Under the pieces are notes generated by a model. That model searched no databases. It saw only the letters and a program-made list of their open reading frames with translations, and was not told the DNA's origin. Position numbers and translations under genes: made by a program. A stretch of 64,000 nucleotides of DNA from Rubrivivax sp. Lineage in GTDB: Bacteria > Pseudomonadota > Gammaproteobacteria > Burkholderiales > Burkholderiaceae_C. The stretch covers positions 56,497-120,496 of the forward strand of contig JAUXRG010000016.1 in assembly GCA_030681795.1 (NCBI GenBank), in the 5' to 3' direction. Numbering within the stretch: position 1 is the first letter of the stretch; each line of letters opens with the position of its first letter. Positions 48,733 through 57,668 of the stretch are shown piece by piece.

Positions 48733-49110
48733 ATGCCCATATACGCCTATCGCTGTGCCGGCTGCGGCCACGCGCAGGACGTGCTGCAGAAGATGTCGGA
48801 CCCCGTGCTGAGCGTGTGCCCGGCCTGCGGCGCCGCCCGCTTCGAAAAACAACTCACGGCCGCGGGCTTCCAGCTCAAGGGCTCGGGCTGGTACGTCACC
48901 GATTTCCGCGGTGGCCCCACCGGCGCCAAAAAGGAAGACGAGTCCAAGACCGCGGCCGATGCAGCGAAGGTCGAGGCCAAGCCGGCGGAAAAGGGCGGCG
49001 AAAAGGCCGGTGAAAAAGCCAGCGCGCCCCCCACCGAGAAGGCCGACACGAAACCCGCTGCCGCCCCGGCCCCCGCCCCGACGGCCGCGCCGACGGGCCC
49101 CGGCAGCTGA
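48733..49110 (+). CDS. FmdB-family zinc-ribbon protein
   Basis: A 125-residue protein. The first 45 residues form the FmdB zinc ribbon (MPIYAYRCAGCGHAQDVLQK ... VCPACGAARFEKQLTAAGF) with the two CxxC pairs C8/C11 and C29/C32, and the conserved FQLKGSGWYVTDF. The remainder is a Lys/Ala/Pro/Glu low-complexity tail. The role is unknown; it sits in the conserved fmdB-DUF502-aspS string. Confidence 0.88.
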   Translation: MPIYAYRCAGCGHAQDVLQKMSDPVLSVCPACGAARFEKQLTAAGFQLKGSGWYVTDFRGGPTGAKKEDESKTAADAAKVEAKPAEKGGEKAGEKASAPPTEKADTKPAAAPAPAPTAAPTGPGS

Positions 49111-49136
49111 CCCCCCCTTCGCCTGACTCTGCCCTT

Positions 49137-49787
49137 GTGAAGAAATATCTCGTCGCCGGCTTGCTGGTCTGGCTGCCGTTGGCCATCACGATCTGGGTGC
49201 TTTCGTGGCTGCTCGGCTCGCTCGACGGTGTCTTCGCCGCCTTGCTCTCGGCCACCCAGGCGGTGCTGCCCGAATCGGCGCGCGCCGGCCTGGAGCAGCT
49301 GCGCCACGTGCCCGGCCTGGGCGTGCTGGCGATGCTCGTGATGCTGTTGCTCACCGGCATCTTTGCGGCCAACATTTTCGGCCAGTGGTGGCTGCGCCGG
49401 TGGGATGCGGTGCTGGGCAAGATCCCCATCGTCAAGAGCATCTACAACTCGGTCAAGCAGGTCTCGGACACGCTCTTCTCGAGTTCCGGCAATGCCTTCC
49501 GCGAGGCGGTGCTGGTGCAGTATCCGCGGCATGGCGCGTGGACCATCGCCTTCGTCACGGGCCGGCCCGGCGGCGAGGTGGCCAAATACCTGAGCGGCGA
49601 CTATGTGAGCGTCTACGTGCCGACCACGCCCAACCCGACCTCGGGTTTTTTCCTCATGATGCCGCGCGCCGATGTCGTGGCGCTGAAGATGAGTGTCGAT
49701 GCGGCACTCAAATACGTCATCTCGATGGGCGTGGTGGTACCGGGCAGCCCCGACGAACTCATCGCCACGCCGCCCGAGCGAAATTGA
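49137..49787 (+). CDS. DUF502 family membrane protein
   Basis: A 216-residue inner-membrane protein. TM1 (YLVAGLLVWLPLAITIWVLSWLL) and TM2 (about 58-80, VPGLGVLAMLVMLLLTGIFA) are followed by the DUF502 core with IPIVKSIYNSVKQVSDTLFS. Further on are TGRPGGEVAKYL and YVPTTPNPTSGFFLMM. The start is GTG 49137 (GTG AAG AAA TAT), 26 bp after fmdB. Function unknown; co-occurrence with aspS is a betaproteobacterial habit. Confidence 0.9.
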   Translation: MKKYLVAGLLVWLPLAITIWVLSWLLGSLDGVFAALLSATQAVLPESARAGLEQLRHVPGLGVLAMLVMLLLTGIFAANIFGQWWLRRWDAVLGKIPIVKSIYNSVKQVSDTLFSSSGNAFREAVLVQYPRHGAWTIAFVTGRPGGEVAKYLSGDYVSVYVPTTPNPTSGFFLMMPRADVVALKMSVDAALKYVISMGVVVPGSPDELIATPPERN

Positions 49788-49919
49788 ACGGGCTGGCCCG
49801 GCCCGCGAGCCGGCCTGCCCGAATCGGCCCGGGGGCCCGCACCGCGGGACCGCCACAGCGCCGTACCCACGCATCCCCCCCGCGCCCCTTTACCGACGCA
49901 TTCGTTTTGGAGTGAAGCA

Positions 49920-51710
49920 ATGAGAACCACCTACTGTGGCCTGGTCAGCGAGAAGCTGATGGACCAGACCGTCACGCTCATGGGCTGGGCCCACCGCCGC
50001 CGCGACCACGGCGGCGTGATCTTCATCGACCTGCGCGACCGCGAGGGCCTGGTGCAGATCGTGTGCGACCCCGACCGCGCCGACATGTTCAAGATCGCCG
50101 AAGGCGTGCGCAACGAGTTCTGCCTGCAGGTCGTGGGCCGTGTCCGTGCACGGCCGGCAGGCACCGAGAATGCGGCGCTCACCAGCGGCAAGATCGAGAT
50201 CCTGTGTCACGAGCTCGTGGTGCTCAACGCCAGCGTCACGCCGCCGTTCCAGCTCGACGATGACAACCTCAGCGAAACGGTGCGCCTGACGCACCGCGTG
50301 CTCGACCTGCGCCGGCCGCAGATGCAGAAGAACCTGATCCTGCGCTACCGCGTGGCGATGGAGGTGCGCAAGTTTCTCGACGAGCAGGGCTTCATCGATA
50401 TCGAGACACCCATGCTCACCAAAAGCACGCCCGAAGGTGCACGCGACTACCTGGTGCCCAGCCGCGTGCATGACGGCCACTTCTTCGCCCTGCCGCAAAG
50501 CCCGCAGCTCTTCAAGCAACTGCTCATGGTGGCCGGCTTCGACCGCTACTACCAGATCACCAAGTGCTTCCGCGACGAGGACCTGCGCGCCGACCGCCAG
50601 CCCGAGTTCACGCAGATCGATATCGAGACCTCGTTCCTGGCCGAATCCGAGATCCGTGCCATCACCGAGGCCATGGTTCGCAGCGTCTTTCGCAAGACCA
50701 TGGGCATCGAGCTGCCGGTGTGCGCCGAATTGAGCTACACGGAGGCGATGCACAGGTACGGCTCCGACAAGCCCGACCTGCGCGTCAAGCTGGAGTTCAC
50801 CGAACTCACCGACGTGATGGGTGACGTGGATTTCAAGGTCTTCTCGGGGCCCGCCACGACCCAGGGCGGCCGTGTGGCGGCGCTGTGCGTGCCCGGCGGC
50901 GCCGAGATGAGCCGGGGCGAGATCGACGCCTATGGCGAGTTCGTGAAGATCTACGGCGCCAAGGGCCTGGCCTGGATCAAGGTCAACGACGCCGCCAAGG
51001 GTCGCGAAGGCCTGCAAAGCCCGGTCGTGAAGAACTTGCACGACGCCGCCCTGGCCGCGATCCTGGCGCGCACCGGCGCACGCAGCGGCGACGTGATCTT
51101 CTTCGGTGCCGACAAGGCCAAGATCGTCAACGACGCGCTCGGGGCCCTGCGCCTGAAGGTGGGCCTGAGCGAGTTCGGCCGCAACCACGGCCTGTTCGAG
51201 GACAAGTGGGCGCCGCTGTGGGTGGTGGATTTCCCGATGTTCGAGTACGACGAGGAGGCCAAGCGCTGGGGCGCCGTGCACCACCCCTTCACGGCACCCA
51301 AGGATGGCCACGAGGAGCTGATGAAGACCGATCCCGGCGCCTGCGTGGCCAAGGCCTACGACATGGTGATCAACGGCTGGGAAGTCGGCGGCGGCTCGGT
51401 GCGTATCCACCGTGCCGAGGTGCAGGCCAAGGTCTTCGAGGCGCTGAACATCACGGCCGAAGACCAGCGCGTGAAGTTCGGCTTCCTGCTCGACGCGCTG
51501 CAGTACGGCGCGCCGCCGCACGGCGGACTGGCCTTCGGGCTGGACCGCCTCGCCACGCTGATGGCGGGTGCGGAGAGCATCCGCGACGTCATCGCCTTCC
51601 CCAAGACGCAGCGCGCGCAATGCCTGCTCACCGGCGCGCCCAGCCTGGTCGACGAGGCCCAGTTGCGCGAGCTGCACATCCGGCTGCGCAATCCGACACC
51701 GGTGGCTTGA
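49920..51710 (+). CDS. aspS: aspartyl-tRNA synthetase
   Basis: Class IIb synthetase of 596 residues. The N-terminal OB-fold has the start [20 protein letters not shown]. Motif 2 is [18 protein letters not shown], the bacterial insertion domain lies at about 290-420, and motif 3 is [31 protein letters not shown] leader supplies the ribosome site for ATG 49920. Bacterial AspS with the GAD insertion is often non-discriminating where gatCAB exists; this cannot be settled here. Confidence 0.98.
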   Translation: MRTTYCGLVSEKLMDQTVTLMGWAHRRRDHGGVIFIDLRDREGLVQIVCDPDRADMFKIAEGVRNEFCLQVVGRVRARPAGTENAALTSGKIEILCHELVVLNASVTPPFQLDDDNLSETVRLTHRVLDLRRPQMQKNLILRYRVAMEVRKFLDEQGFIDIETPMLTKSTPEGARDYLVPSRVHDGHFFALPQSPQLFKQLLMVAGFDRYYQITKCFRDEDLRADRQPEFTQIDIETSFLAESEIRAITEAMVRSVFRKTMGIELPVCAELSYTEAMHRYGSDKPDLRVKLEFTELTDVMGDVDFKVFSGPATTQGGRVAALCVPGGAEMSRGEIDAYGEFVKIYGAKGLAWIKVNDAAKGREGLQSPVVKNLHDAALAAILARTGARSGDVIFFGADKAKIVNDALGALRLKVGLSEFGRNHGLFEDKWAPLWVVDFPMFEYDEEAKRWGAVHHPFTAPKDGHEELMKTDPGACVAKAYDMVINGWEVGGGSVRIHRAEVQAKVFEALNITAEDQRVKFGFLLDALQYGAPPHGGLAFGLDRLATLMAGAESIRDVIAFPKTQRAQCLLTGAPSLVDEAQLRELHIRLRNPTPVA

Positions 51711-51723
51711 GATGCGATTTGGC

Positions 51724-51729
51724 TAAAAT
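51724..51729 (+). promoter_or_regulatory. possible -10 element (TAAAAT) of the phd-ccdB pair
   Basis: TAAAAT lies 28 bp before the antitoxin start, just after the aspS stop codon. It could give the toxin-antitoxin pair its own promoter. No clear -35 partner was found. Confidence 0.3.
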
Positions 51730-51757
51730 GGCTGGGTTCCTTCCGCGGAGCCCCGCC

Positions 51758-52030
51758 ATGCAAGTCACCGCCACCGACGCCAAGAACCGCCTCGGGCAGA
51801 TGCTCGAGCATTGCCAGCGCGAGCCGGTGACGATCGCGAAGTCGGGGCGCCGGCACAGCGTGCTGCTGTCGGCGGCGCAGTACGACGCGCTGGTGGCTGC
51901 AGGCAAGCCGGCGCTCAGGCGCAGCGACCCGGGGCGCGAGTTCTACGAGAAGTACAAGGCCTGGGTGGACGAACAGAACCGGCTCGTCCAGGAGTTTGGC
52001 ATTCCCGGCGAAGAGTTCCGTGCCTGGTAG
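51758..52030 (+). CDS. Phd/YefM-family antitoxin
   Basis: A 90-residue protein. The N-terminal 60 residues match the Phd/YefM fold: MQVTATDAKNRLGQMLEHCQ (VTATDAKNRLG is the hallmark), then EPVTIAKSGRRHSVLLSAAQYDAL. The C-terminal 30 residues (FYEKYKAWVDEQNRLVQEFG) are charged and probably wrap the toxin. The family neutralises its partner and represses its own operon. The partner, 7 bp downstream, is a CcdB-type toxin, an unusual combination since CcdB normally pairs with CcdA. Confidence 0.85.
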   Translation: MQVTATDAKNRLGQMLEHCQREPVTIAKSGRRHSVLLSAAQYDALVAAGKPALRRSDPGREFYEKYKAWVDEQNRLVQEFGIPGEEFRAW

Positions 52031-52037
52031 ATTGCCG

Positions 52038-52355
52038 ATGGCTCAATACGACGCCTATCCCAATCCCACGCTCGCGCAGCGCGAGGCCTTCCCGTATTTC
52101 GTGGTCCTGCAAAGCGACCAGTTGGCGCAGTTCTCCACCCGCCTTGTGATGCCGCTGGCGCGGTCCGCGCTGCCGCCGGACGCATTGCCGCGCCGCCTGT
52201 CGCAGTCGGTTCAGGTCAGGGGCGAACGGCTGTTCCTTGCGCCGCAACTTTGCGCCGCCTTGCCCGAGCGCCTGCTGCGCAAGCCCGTGGCGTCGCTGCG
52301 CGACTCGGCAATGGCGTTCGTGGATGCCCTCGACGCCGTGGTCAGCGGTGTCTGA
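52038..52355 (+). CDS. ccdB: CcdB-family toxin (gyrase poison-like)
   Basis: A 105-residue CcdB-like protein. Recognisable parts are the N-terminal MAQYDAYPNP, the strand YFVVLQSDQLAQFSTRLVMPLA, VRGERLFLAPQLCAALP and the C-terminal helix DSAMAFVDALDAVVSGV. F-plasmid CcdB kills by trapping DNA gyrase through its last three residues (Trp-Gly-Ile). This protein ends Ser-Gly-Val, so the Trp is missing and gyrase poisoning may be weaker or altered. It overlaps the nudB start by 8 bp. Confidence 0.88.
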   Translation: MAQYDAYPNPTLAQREAFPYFVVLQSDQLAQFSTRLVMPLARSALPPDALPRRLSQSVQVRGERLFLAPQLCAALPERLLRKPVASLRDSAMAFVDALDAVVSGV

Positions 52356-52809
52356 AGCCCGCTCCTACAAGATCCCCGAATCGGTGCTCGTGGTGATCCA
52401 CACGCCGGCACTCGAGGTGCTGCTGATCGAACGCGCCGACCACCCCGGCTACTGGCAAAGCGTCACCGGCTCGCTCGACCGCCACGACGAGCCCCTGGAC
52501 GAGACGGCGCGGCGCGAGGTGCTCGAAGAGACCGGCATCGACATCGACCGCGTGGGCGGCGAGCTCCGCGACTGGTCGCAGAGCCACCGCTACGAGATCT
52601 ACCCCGTGTGGCGTCACCGCTACGGGCCGGGCGTGATGCACAACACAGAGCATGTGTTCGGGCTCACCGTGCCTGGGGGCACCGGGGTCTCGCTCGACCC
52701 GCGCGAACACCTGGCCTGGCAGTGGCTGCCCTGGCGCGAGGCCGCCGAGCGCTGCTTCTCGCCCAGCAATGCCCAGGCCATCCTGCAACTCCCGCGGCGC
52801 TTGCGATGA
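52348..52809 (+). CDS. nudB: dihydroneopterin triphosphate diphosphatase (Nudix)
   Basis: A 153-residue Nudix hydrolase of the NudB group, the pyrophosphatase step of folate synthesis. The Nudix box is complete: G in GSLDRHDEP, then REVLEETGI. NudB-type segments are YKIPESVLVVIHTP, WQSVTGSL and HNTEHVFGL. The start is GTG 52348 (VSEARSYKIPES), overlapping the end of ccdB. The toxin-antitoxin pair thus sits between aspS and nudB, which are usually direct neighbours. The stop overlaps the next gene by ATGA. Confidence 0.93.
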   Translation: MSEARSYKIPESVLVVIHTPALEVLLIERADHPGYWQSVTGSLDRHDEPLDETARREVLEETGIDIDRVGGELRDWSQSHRYEIYPVWRHRYGPGVMHNTEHVFGLTVPGGTGVSLDPREHLAWQWLPWREAAERCFSPSNAQAILQLPRRLR

Positions 52810-53615
52810 ACCGTCTCAAGCCCCTGCAGTCGACGCTGTTGCCGCCCTACACGGGCGTCGGCGCGTTGCGCGTGGCCACCTACAACATCCACAAGGGCGT
52901 GCGCGGCCTGGGTCCGAGCAAGCGGCTGGAGATCCACAACCTGGGCGTGGCGGTGGAGGCCTTCGACGCCGACCTGGTCTTCCTGCAGGAAGTGCGCCTG
53001 TTCCACTCGCGCGAGGCGCGGCGTTTCGACCGCACCTCCTTTGGCTGGCCGGCGCAGGGCCAGGCCGATTTCCTCGCCCCCGAAGGCTACGAGGCGGCCT
53101 ACCGCAGCAATGCCGTCACCCGCTTCGGCGAACACGGCAACGCGCTGCTCTCGCGCTGGCCCATCGGGGACATCGGCCACCACGACGTGAGCGACCACCG
53201 TTTCGAACAGCGCGGGCTGCTGCATGTGCCCGTGGTCTGGAACGGCAACACCCTGCACGCCGTGGTGGTGCATTTCGGCCTGGGGCACCGCGGCCGCGTG
53301 CGCCAGGTGCAGCGGCTGGCGGATTTCATCCGGGCCGAAGTGCCCGCAGGCGAAATGCTGGTCGTGGCCGGCGACTTCAACGACTGGGGCGAGCGGCTGG
53401 ACGACCCCATGCGCGAGCTCGGCCTGGCGCGCGCCGTGGCGCCGGAGGCCGGCCGCGCCGGGCGTCTCACTTTCCCGTCGCTGGCGCCGCTGTTTGCGCT
53501 GGACCGCTTCTACTTGCGCGGCCTGCGCTGCCGCTCGACGATGGTGCCGCGCGGCCTGGCCTGGGCCCGCATGTCCGACCACCTGCCCCTGGTGGCCGAA
53601 CTCGAGCCGCAATGA
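52806..53615 (+). CDS. endonuclease/exonuclease/phosphatase family protein
   Basis: A 269-residue hydrolase of the EEP (DNase I-like) superfamily. Motifs are ATYNIHKGVRG (Asn), LVFLQEVRLF (Glu metal ligand), VVVHFGLGHRGR, VVAGDFNDWGERL and the terminal MSDHLPLVAEL (Asp-His). The substrate is unknown. Relatives lie next to clsB in Proteobacteria, suggesting a lipid-linked phosphodiesterase role, which is inference. It begins inside the nudB stop (ATGA) and is followed 1 bp later by clsB. Confidence 0.88.
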   Translation: MNRLKPLQSTLLPPYTGVGALRVATYNIHKGVRGLGPSKRLEIHNLGVAVEAFDADLVFLQEVRLFHSREARRFDRTSFGWPAQGQADFLAPEGYEAAYRSNAVTRFGEHGNALLSRWPIGDIGHHDVSDHRFEQRGLLHVPVVWNGNTLHAVVVHFGLGHRGRVRQVQRLADFIRAEVPAGEMLVVAGDFNDWGERLDDPMRELGLARAVAPEAGRAGRLTFPSLAPLFALDRFYLRGLRCRSTMVPRGLAWARMSDHLPLVAELEPQ

Positions 53616-53616
53616 C

Positions 53617-54885
53617 ATGGCCCTCGACTTCACCCGGCTGAGCGCCTGGTCGGCGGTGCCGGAGCCGAGCTTCGTGGGCGGCAACCGGGTCGAGCTGCTG
53701 CAGGGTGGCGACGACCTCTTCCCGCGCATGGAGCAGGCCATCGATGCGGCCAGCGTGGAGATCTGGCTGGCCACCTACATCTTCCACGACGATCCCGCGG
53801 GCACGCGCATCGCCGATTCGCTCAAGCGCGCGGCCGCGCGTGGCGTGGCGGTGCAGGTGGTGGTGGATGGCTTCGGCTCCATCGCCACGATGGGGCGCGT
53901 GCGGGCGCTGTTTGCCGGCAGCGAGGTGCGGCTGGAGGTCTTCCGCCCGCTCGACCGCTGGTACTCGTGGCTGCAGCCCGGCCAGTTGCGCCGCCTGCAC
54001 CACAAGCTGTGCGTCTGCGACGAGCGCGTGGCCTTCGTCGGCGGCATCAACCTCATCGACGACCGCCACGACATCAACCATGGCTGGATGGACGCGCCGC
54101 GGCTGGATTTCGCGGTGCAGGTGCAAGGCCCGCTGGCCGCGGCAGTGCACGCCACGGCGCGGGCGATGTGGGTGCGGTCCCACCTCTGGCGCGGCTGGCG
54201 CGACGAGGTGCGGGTGCTGGCGCGCAGCGCCGCGCCGGTGGGCGATGCACTGGCGCTGGTGCGCCAGATGCGCGGCGTCAACCCCCTGGTCGACGAAGAG
54301 CCGGCCGAGCCCATGCGTGCGGCCTTCCTGGTGCGCGACAACCTGCGCCAGCGCCGCGCCATCGAACGCAGCTACGTCGAGGCGATCCGCCGCGCACGCA
54401 CGCGGGTCGACCTGGCCGTGCCCTACTTCTACCCCGGCCGGGGTTTCCGTCGCGCGCTGCGCGCGGCCGCGCGTCGCGGGGTGCGGGTGCGGCTGCTGCT
54501 GCAGGGCAAATTCGACTACCGCATCGCCGCCATGGCCGCCCATGCGCTGTACGACGAACTGCGCGCCCATGGCGTGCGCATCTACGAGTACACGCCGGCC
54601 TTCCTGCACGCCAAGGTGGCCATCGTCGACGACAACTGGGCCACGGTCGGCAGCTCCAATATCGACCCGCTGTCGCTGCTGCTCAACCTCGAGGCCAACG
54701 TCGTGGTGCGCGATCCCGACTTCACCGCCGAGCTGGCCGCGCGCTTCGAGCAGGCCTTGGCCGTCTCGGCCGAGGTCACCGGCGCGCGGGGGCAGACGGG
54801 CTGGCGGCGCTGGCTGCACCGCGGGTTCGTGGCCTGGCTGGCCCACCTCTACCTGCGCGTGGCCGGCATCACCGGGCGTTACTGA
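53617..54885 (+). CDS. clsB: cardiolipin synthase B
   Basis: A 422-residue phospholipase-D superfamily enzyme making cardiolipin or phosphatidylglycerol-type lipids. Two HKD motifs are intact: [19 protein letters not shown] and [20 protein letters not shown]. It lacks the N-terminal membrane helices of ClsA and starts directly with the soluble domain, typical of ClsB. A short hydrophobic C-terminus ([16 protein letters not shown]) may aid membrane binding. Neighbour EEP gene upstream is likely co-transcribed. Confidence 0.93.
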   Translation: MALDFTRLSAWSAVPEPSFVGGNRVELLQGGDDLFPRMEQAIDAASVEIWLATYIFHDDPAGTRIADSLKRAAARGVAVQVVVDGFGSIATMGRVRALFAGSEVRLEVFRPLDRWYSWLQPGQLRRLHHKLCVCDERVAFVGGINLIDDRHDINHGWMDAPRLDFAVQVQGPLAAAVHATARAMWVRSHLWRGWRDEVRVLARSAAPVGDALALVRQMRGVNPLVDEEPAEPMRAAFLVRDNLRQRRAIERSYVEAIRRARTRVDLAVPYFYPGRGFRRALRAAARRGVRVRLLLQGKFDYRIAAMAAHALYDELRAHGVRIYEYTPAFLHAKVAIVDDNWATVGSSNIDPLSLLLNLEANVVVRDPDFTAELAARFEQALAVSAEVTGARGQTGWRRWLHRGFVAWLAHLYLRVAGITGRY

Positions 54886-54971
54886 TCCTGGGTCGAACGA
54901 CCGACCCCGGGGCACAGCGGCGCCGGTGCAGGCATGATGCCGGGCGCGACCACTTCGCGAGGAGAGCAGCC

Positions 54972-55955
54972 ATGACCCAGGTCTATGCCGACAACTCCCT
55001 GTCCATCGGCCGCACGCCGCTGGTGCGCCTGAACCGCGTCACCGAAGGCGCCAAGGCCACGGTGCTGGCCAAGATCGAGGGCCGCAACCCGGCCTATTCG
55101 GTGAAGTGCCGCATCGGTGCAGCGATGATCTGGGACGCCGAGAAGCGCGGCCTGCTCGGCCCGGGCAAGGAGCTCATCGAGCCCACCAGCGGCAACACCG
55201 GCATCGCGCTGGCCTTCGTGGCCGCGGCGCGCGGCATCCCCATCACACTGACCATGCCCGAGACCATGAGCGTGGAGCGACGCAAGCTGCTGCTGGCCTA
55301 CGGCGCAAGGCTGGTGCTCACCGAGGGCCCCAAGGGCATGAACGGGGCCGTGGCCAAGGCCGAGGAGATCGCGGCCTCCGACCCCAAATACGTGCTGCTG
55401 CAGCAGTTCAAGAACCCGGCCAACCCGGCCATCCACGAGGCCACCACCGGCCCCGAGATCTGGGACGACACGGACGGTGGCGTCGACATCTTCGTCGCCG
55501 GCGTGGGCACCGGCGGCACCCTCACCGGCGTGTCGCGCTACCTCAAGCAGACCCGGGGCAAGGCCATCGTCTCGGTGGCCGTGGAGCCCAGCGCCAGCCC
55601 GATCCTGACGCAGACGCGCCGCGGCGAACCCATCAAGCCGGGCGCGCACAAGATCCAGGGCCTGGGGCCCAATTTCGTGCCCGAGGTGCTGGACCTGTCG
55701 CTGGTGGACGCCATCGAGCAGGTGAGCAACGAAGAGGCCCTGGAGATGGCCCGGCGCCTGACGCGCGAGGAAGGCATCCTGTCGGGCATATCCTGCGGCG
55801 CCGCGGTGGTCGCCGCGCTGCGCTGGGCGCACAAGCCCGAGTGCGCGGGCAAGACCATCGTCGTGGTGCTGCCCGATTCGGGCGAGCGCTACCTCAGCTC
55901 GGCGCTCTTCGAGGGCGTGTTCGACGACACCGGACTGCCCTCGGCCGCGGCGTAG
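54972..55955 (+). CDS. cysK: cysteine synthase A
   Basis: O-acetylserine sulfhydrylase of 327 residues. PLP binds K45 in [12 protein letters not shown]; the NAYSVK-type sequence favours CysK over CysM. Also seen are the substrate loop [10 protein letters not shown], the PLP-phosphate loop [10 protein letters not shown] and [15 protein letters not shown]. The C-terminal SGISCGAAV and [10 protein letters not shown] complete the family set. ATG 54972 follows a GAGGAGAG ribosome site. Confidence 0.96.
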   Translation: MTQVYADNSLSIGRTPLVRLNRVTEGAKATVLAKIEGRNPAYSVKCRIGAAMIWDAEKRGLLGPGKELIEPTSGNTGIALAFVAAARGIPITLTMPETMSVERRKLLLAYGARLVLTEGPKGMNGAVAKAEEIAASDPKYVLLQQFKNPANPAIHEATTGPEIWDDTDGGVDIFVAGVGTGGTLTGVSRYLKQTRGKAIVSVAVEPSASPILTQTRRGEPIKPGAHKIQGLGPNFVPEVLDLSLVDAIEQVSNEEALEMARRLTREEGILSGISCGAAVVAALRWAHKPECAGKTIVVVLPDSGERYLSSALFEGVFDDTGLPSAAA

Positions 55956-55979
55956 CCGCCCCGCTTGCACGACGCCGGG

Positions 55980-56864
55980 TCAGCGCTGGCGTGCGTCCGC
56001 AGGCAGCGCGATGCCGTGGGTGTCGAGCACGCGGGCCACGCTGCCGCGTGTCACCGGCTTGAGGATTGCCTCGGCACAGCCGGCCAGTTCGGCGCGCACG
56101 CGGTCCATGGGCGTCAGCTGCGCCGCGACCAGCACCAGCAGGGTCGCCGCGCCCGGGCGGCGCTGGCTCTCCTGGCGGACCTGCCTGCACAGATCGATGC
56201 CGACGCCGCCGTCGGCGGCGTCGAGCGCGACATCGACGAAAACCGCGGCAAAGGCCCGCGACGCCACCAGCGTGGCGGCGCGGGCCGCGTCGGGCACCGG
56301 GTAGACGTCGAAGCCGAAGCTGCGCAGCAGGCCGCAGAGTTGGGTGCGGGCGCCGCCGTCAGTGTCGAGCACCAGCATCTTGGGCGGAGCCGGCGCGGCG
56401 CCGTCGGCGGCCATGGCCCCACGCAGCCGCGCATGGCGCACGGCGGCCCGCCGGGCGGTCTTCCTGGCCGTCTGTGTGGCGGCGTCGCCGAGCGGTGCGT
56501 CGTCTGCGCAGCGAACCCAGGCGTCGCGGGCCTGCTCTGGCACTTCGGGGTCGGAGACCACCAGATGTTCGGCCGGTGGCGGTGCCGCGGCCCGGGCGAT
56601 GGCGGGCAACGGCGGAGGCTGGATGTCGCGCAGGGTGAGCGACAGCGCCGGCGCCCCGGGCTCGTCCTGCGCGTGCGGTGCGGGTGCGGGCGCTGGCGCG
56701 ACCAGGTCGTCGAGCCACAAGGCACCGGGATGGCGGCGCTCGGTGAACCGGTGCAAGGGCAAGCGCTGCGTGGCGCCTTCGGCCAGGGCCAAGCCGCAGG
56801 CCTCGCAGCGCAGCGCATCGGCCGCGTTGACGTGCCGGCAGGCGGGGCACAGGTTGATGATCAT
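55980..56864 (-). CDS. zinc-ribbon plus receiver-domain protein
   Basis: A 294-residue protein with two ends of recognisable type. Residues 1-24 form a zinc ribbon (CPAC at C6/C9, CEAC at C20/C23). Residues 163-285 form a receiver-like domain with D167/D169 (LVLDTDGG), acceptor D211 (AVFVDVALDAADGG) and K269 (ILKPVTRG). The 130-residue middle is Pro/Ala-rich and probably disordered. There is no DNA-binding domain. It lies downstream, on the same strand, of a LuxR regulator and a histidine kinase, so it may be a further phosphorylation target; that is inference. Confidence 0.75.
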   Translation of the reverse strand: MIINLCPACRHVNAADALRCEACGLALAEGATQRLPLHRFTERRHPGALWLDDLVAPAPAPAPHAQDEPGAPALSLTLRDIQPPPLPAIARAAAPPPAEHLVVSDPEVPEQARDAWVRCADDAPLGDAATQTARKTARRAAVRHARLRGAMAADGAAPAPPKMLVLDTDGGARTQLCGLLRSFGFDVYPVPDAARAATLVASRAFAAVFVDVALDAADGGVGIDLCRQVRQESQRRPGAATLLVLVAAQLTPMDRVRAELAGCAEAILKPVTRGSVARVLDTHGIALPADARQR

Positions 56865-56973
56865 TCAACCTGGATTCTCGGTTCGCAGGCCGCTGCGGCG
56901 CAATGGCAGGCCGCGACGCCAGGCGCAGGGGCCGGGAATCTGCCCGGCCGCGGCGACGCGCGATGGCGCGCGG

Positions 56974-57618
56974 CTAGCGAAACAGGCCCAGGCGCTGCGC
57001 TTCCAGCGCGGCCTCGGCGCGCGAGCTCACGTTGAGCTTGCGGTAGATCTGCTTGACGTAGTCGGCGATGGTGTGGCGCGACAGGCCCAGTTGCACGCCG
57101 ATCTCGGGCAGCGTGTAGCCCTTGGCCACGCGCAGCAGGACTTCGCTTTCGCGGTCGGTCAGGCTCACGTTGGGCAGCATGTTGGCCTGCGGCTTGGCCT
57201 TGGCGCTGAAGTAGGCCATCACGCGCCGCGCGATGCTCGGCGACAGCGGCGGCTCGCCCTGGCTGATGCGATGCAGCTGCTCGGAGATCAGCTCGCGCGC
57301 CTGCTCCTTGAGGATGTAGCCGAAGGCCCCGGCCTGCAGCGCCGGAAACAGGTGCTCGTCGTCGTCGTGGATCGTCACCACCACCGACTGGGCCTCGGGC
57401 TGCACATCGCGCAGCTTGGTCACCACGTCCACCCCACTGCCGTCGGGCAGGCCCAGGTCGATCAGCGCGAGATCGAACTTCACGGCGGTGACCAGCGCCA
57501 TCGCGTCGTGCACGCGTGCGCTTTCGGAGATCGTGGCGCCGGGAAACACCTCCAGCACGAGCTTGCGCAGCCAGGCCCGGATTTCGGGCAGGTCTTCAAG
57601 CAGCAGGATGGTTTTCAT
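56974..57618 (-). CDS. LuxR-family response regulator
   Basis: A 214-residue NarL/FixJ-type regulator. The receiver begins MKTILLLEDLPEIRAWL with acceptor D54 (LALIDLGLPDGSG) and K (YILKEQ). The LuxR HTH (about 150-210) has LTDRESEVLLRVAKGYTLPEIG and the recognition helix LSRHTIADYVKQIYRKL. It starts 50 bp after the stop of the adjacent histidine kinase, its probable cognate partner. Targets unknown. Confidence 0.9.
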   Translation of the reverse strand: MKTILLLEDLPEIRAWLRKLVLEVFPGATISESARVHDAMALVTAVKFDLALIDLGLPDGSGVDVVTKLRDVQPEAQSVVVTIHDDDEHLFPALQAGAFGYILKEQARELISEQLHRISQGEPPLSPSIARRVMAYFSAKAKPQANMLPNVSLTDRESEVLLRVAKGYTLPEIGVQLGLSRHTIADYVKQIYRKLNVSSRAEAALEAQRLGLFR

Positions 57619-57668
57619 GGGGGTGGCAGGGTAGACGCTTTCGACGTTATCGGCGCGCTGCAGGCGGC

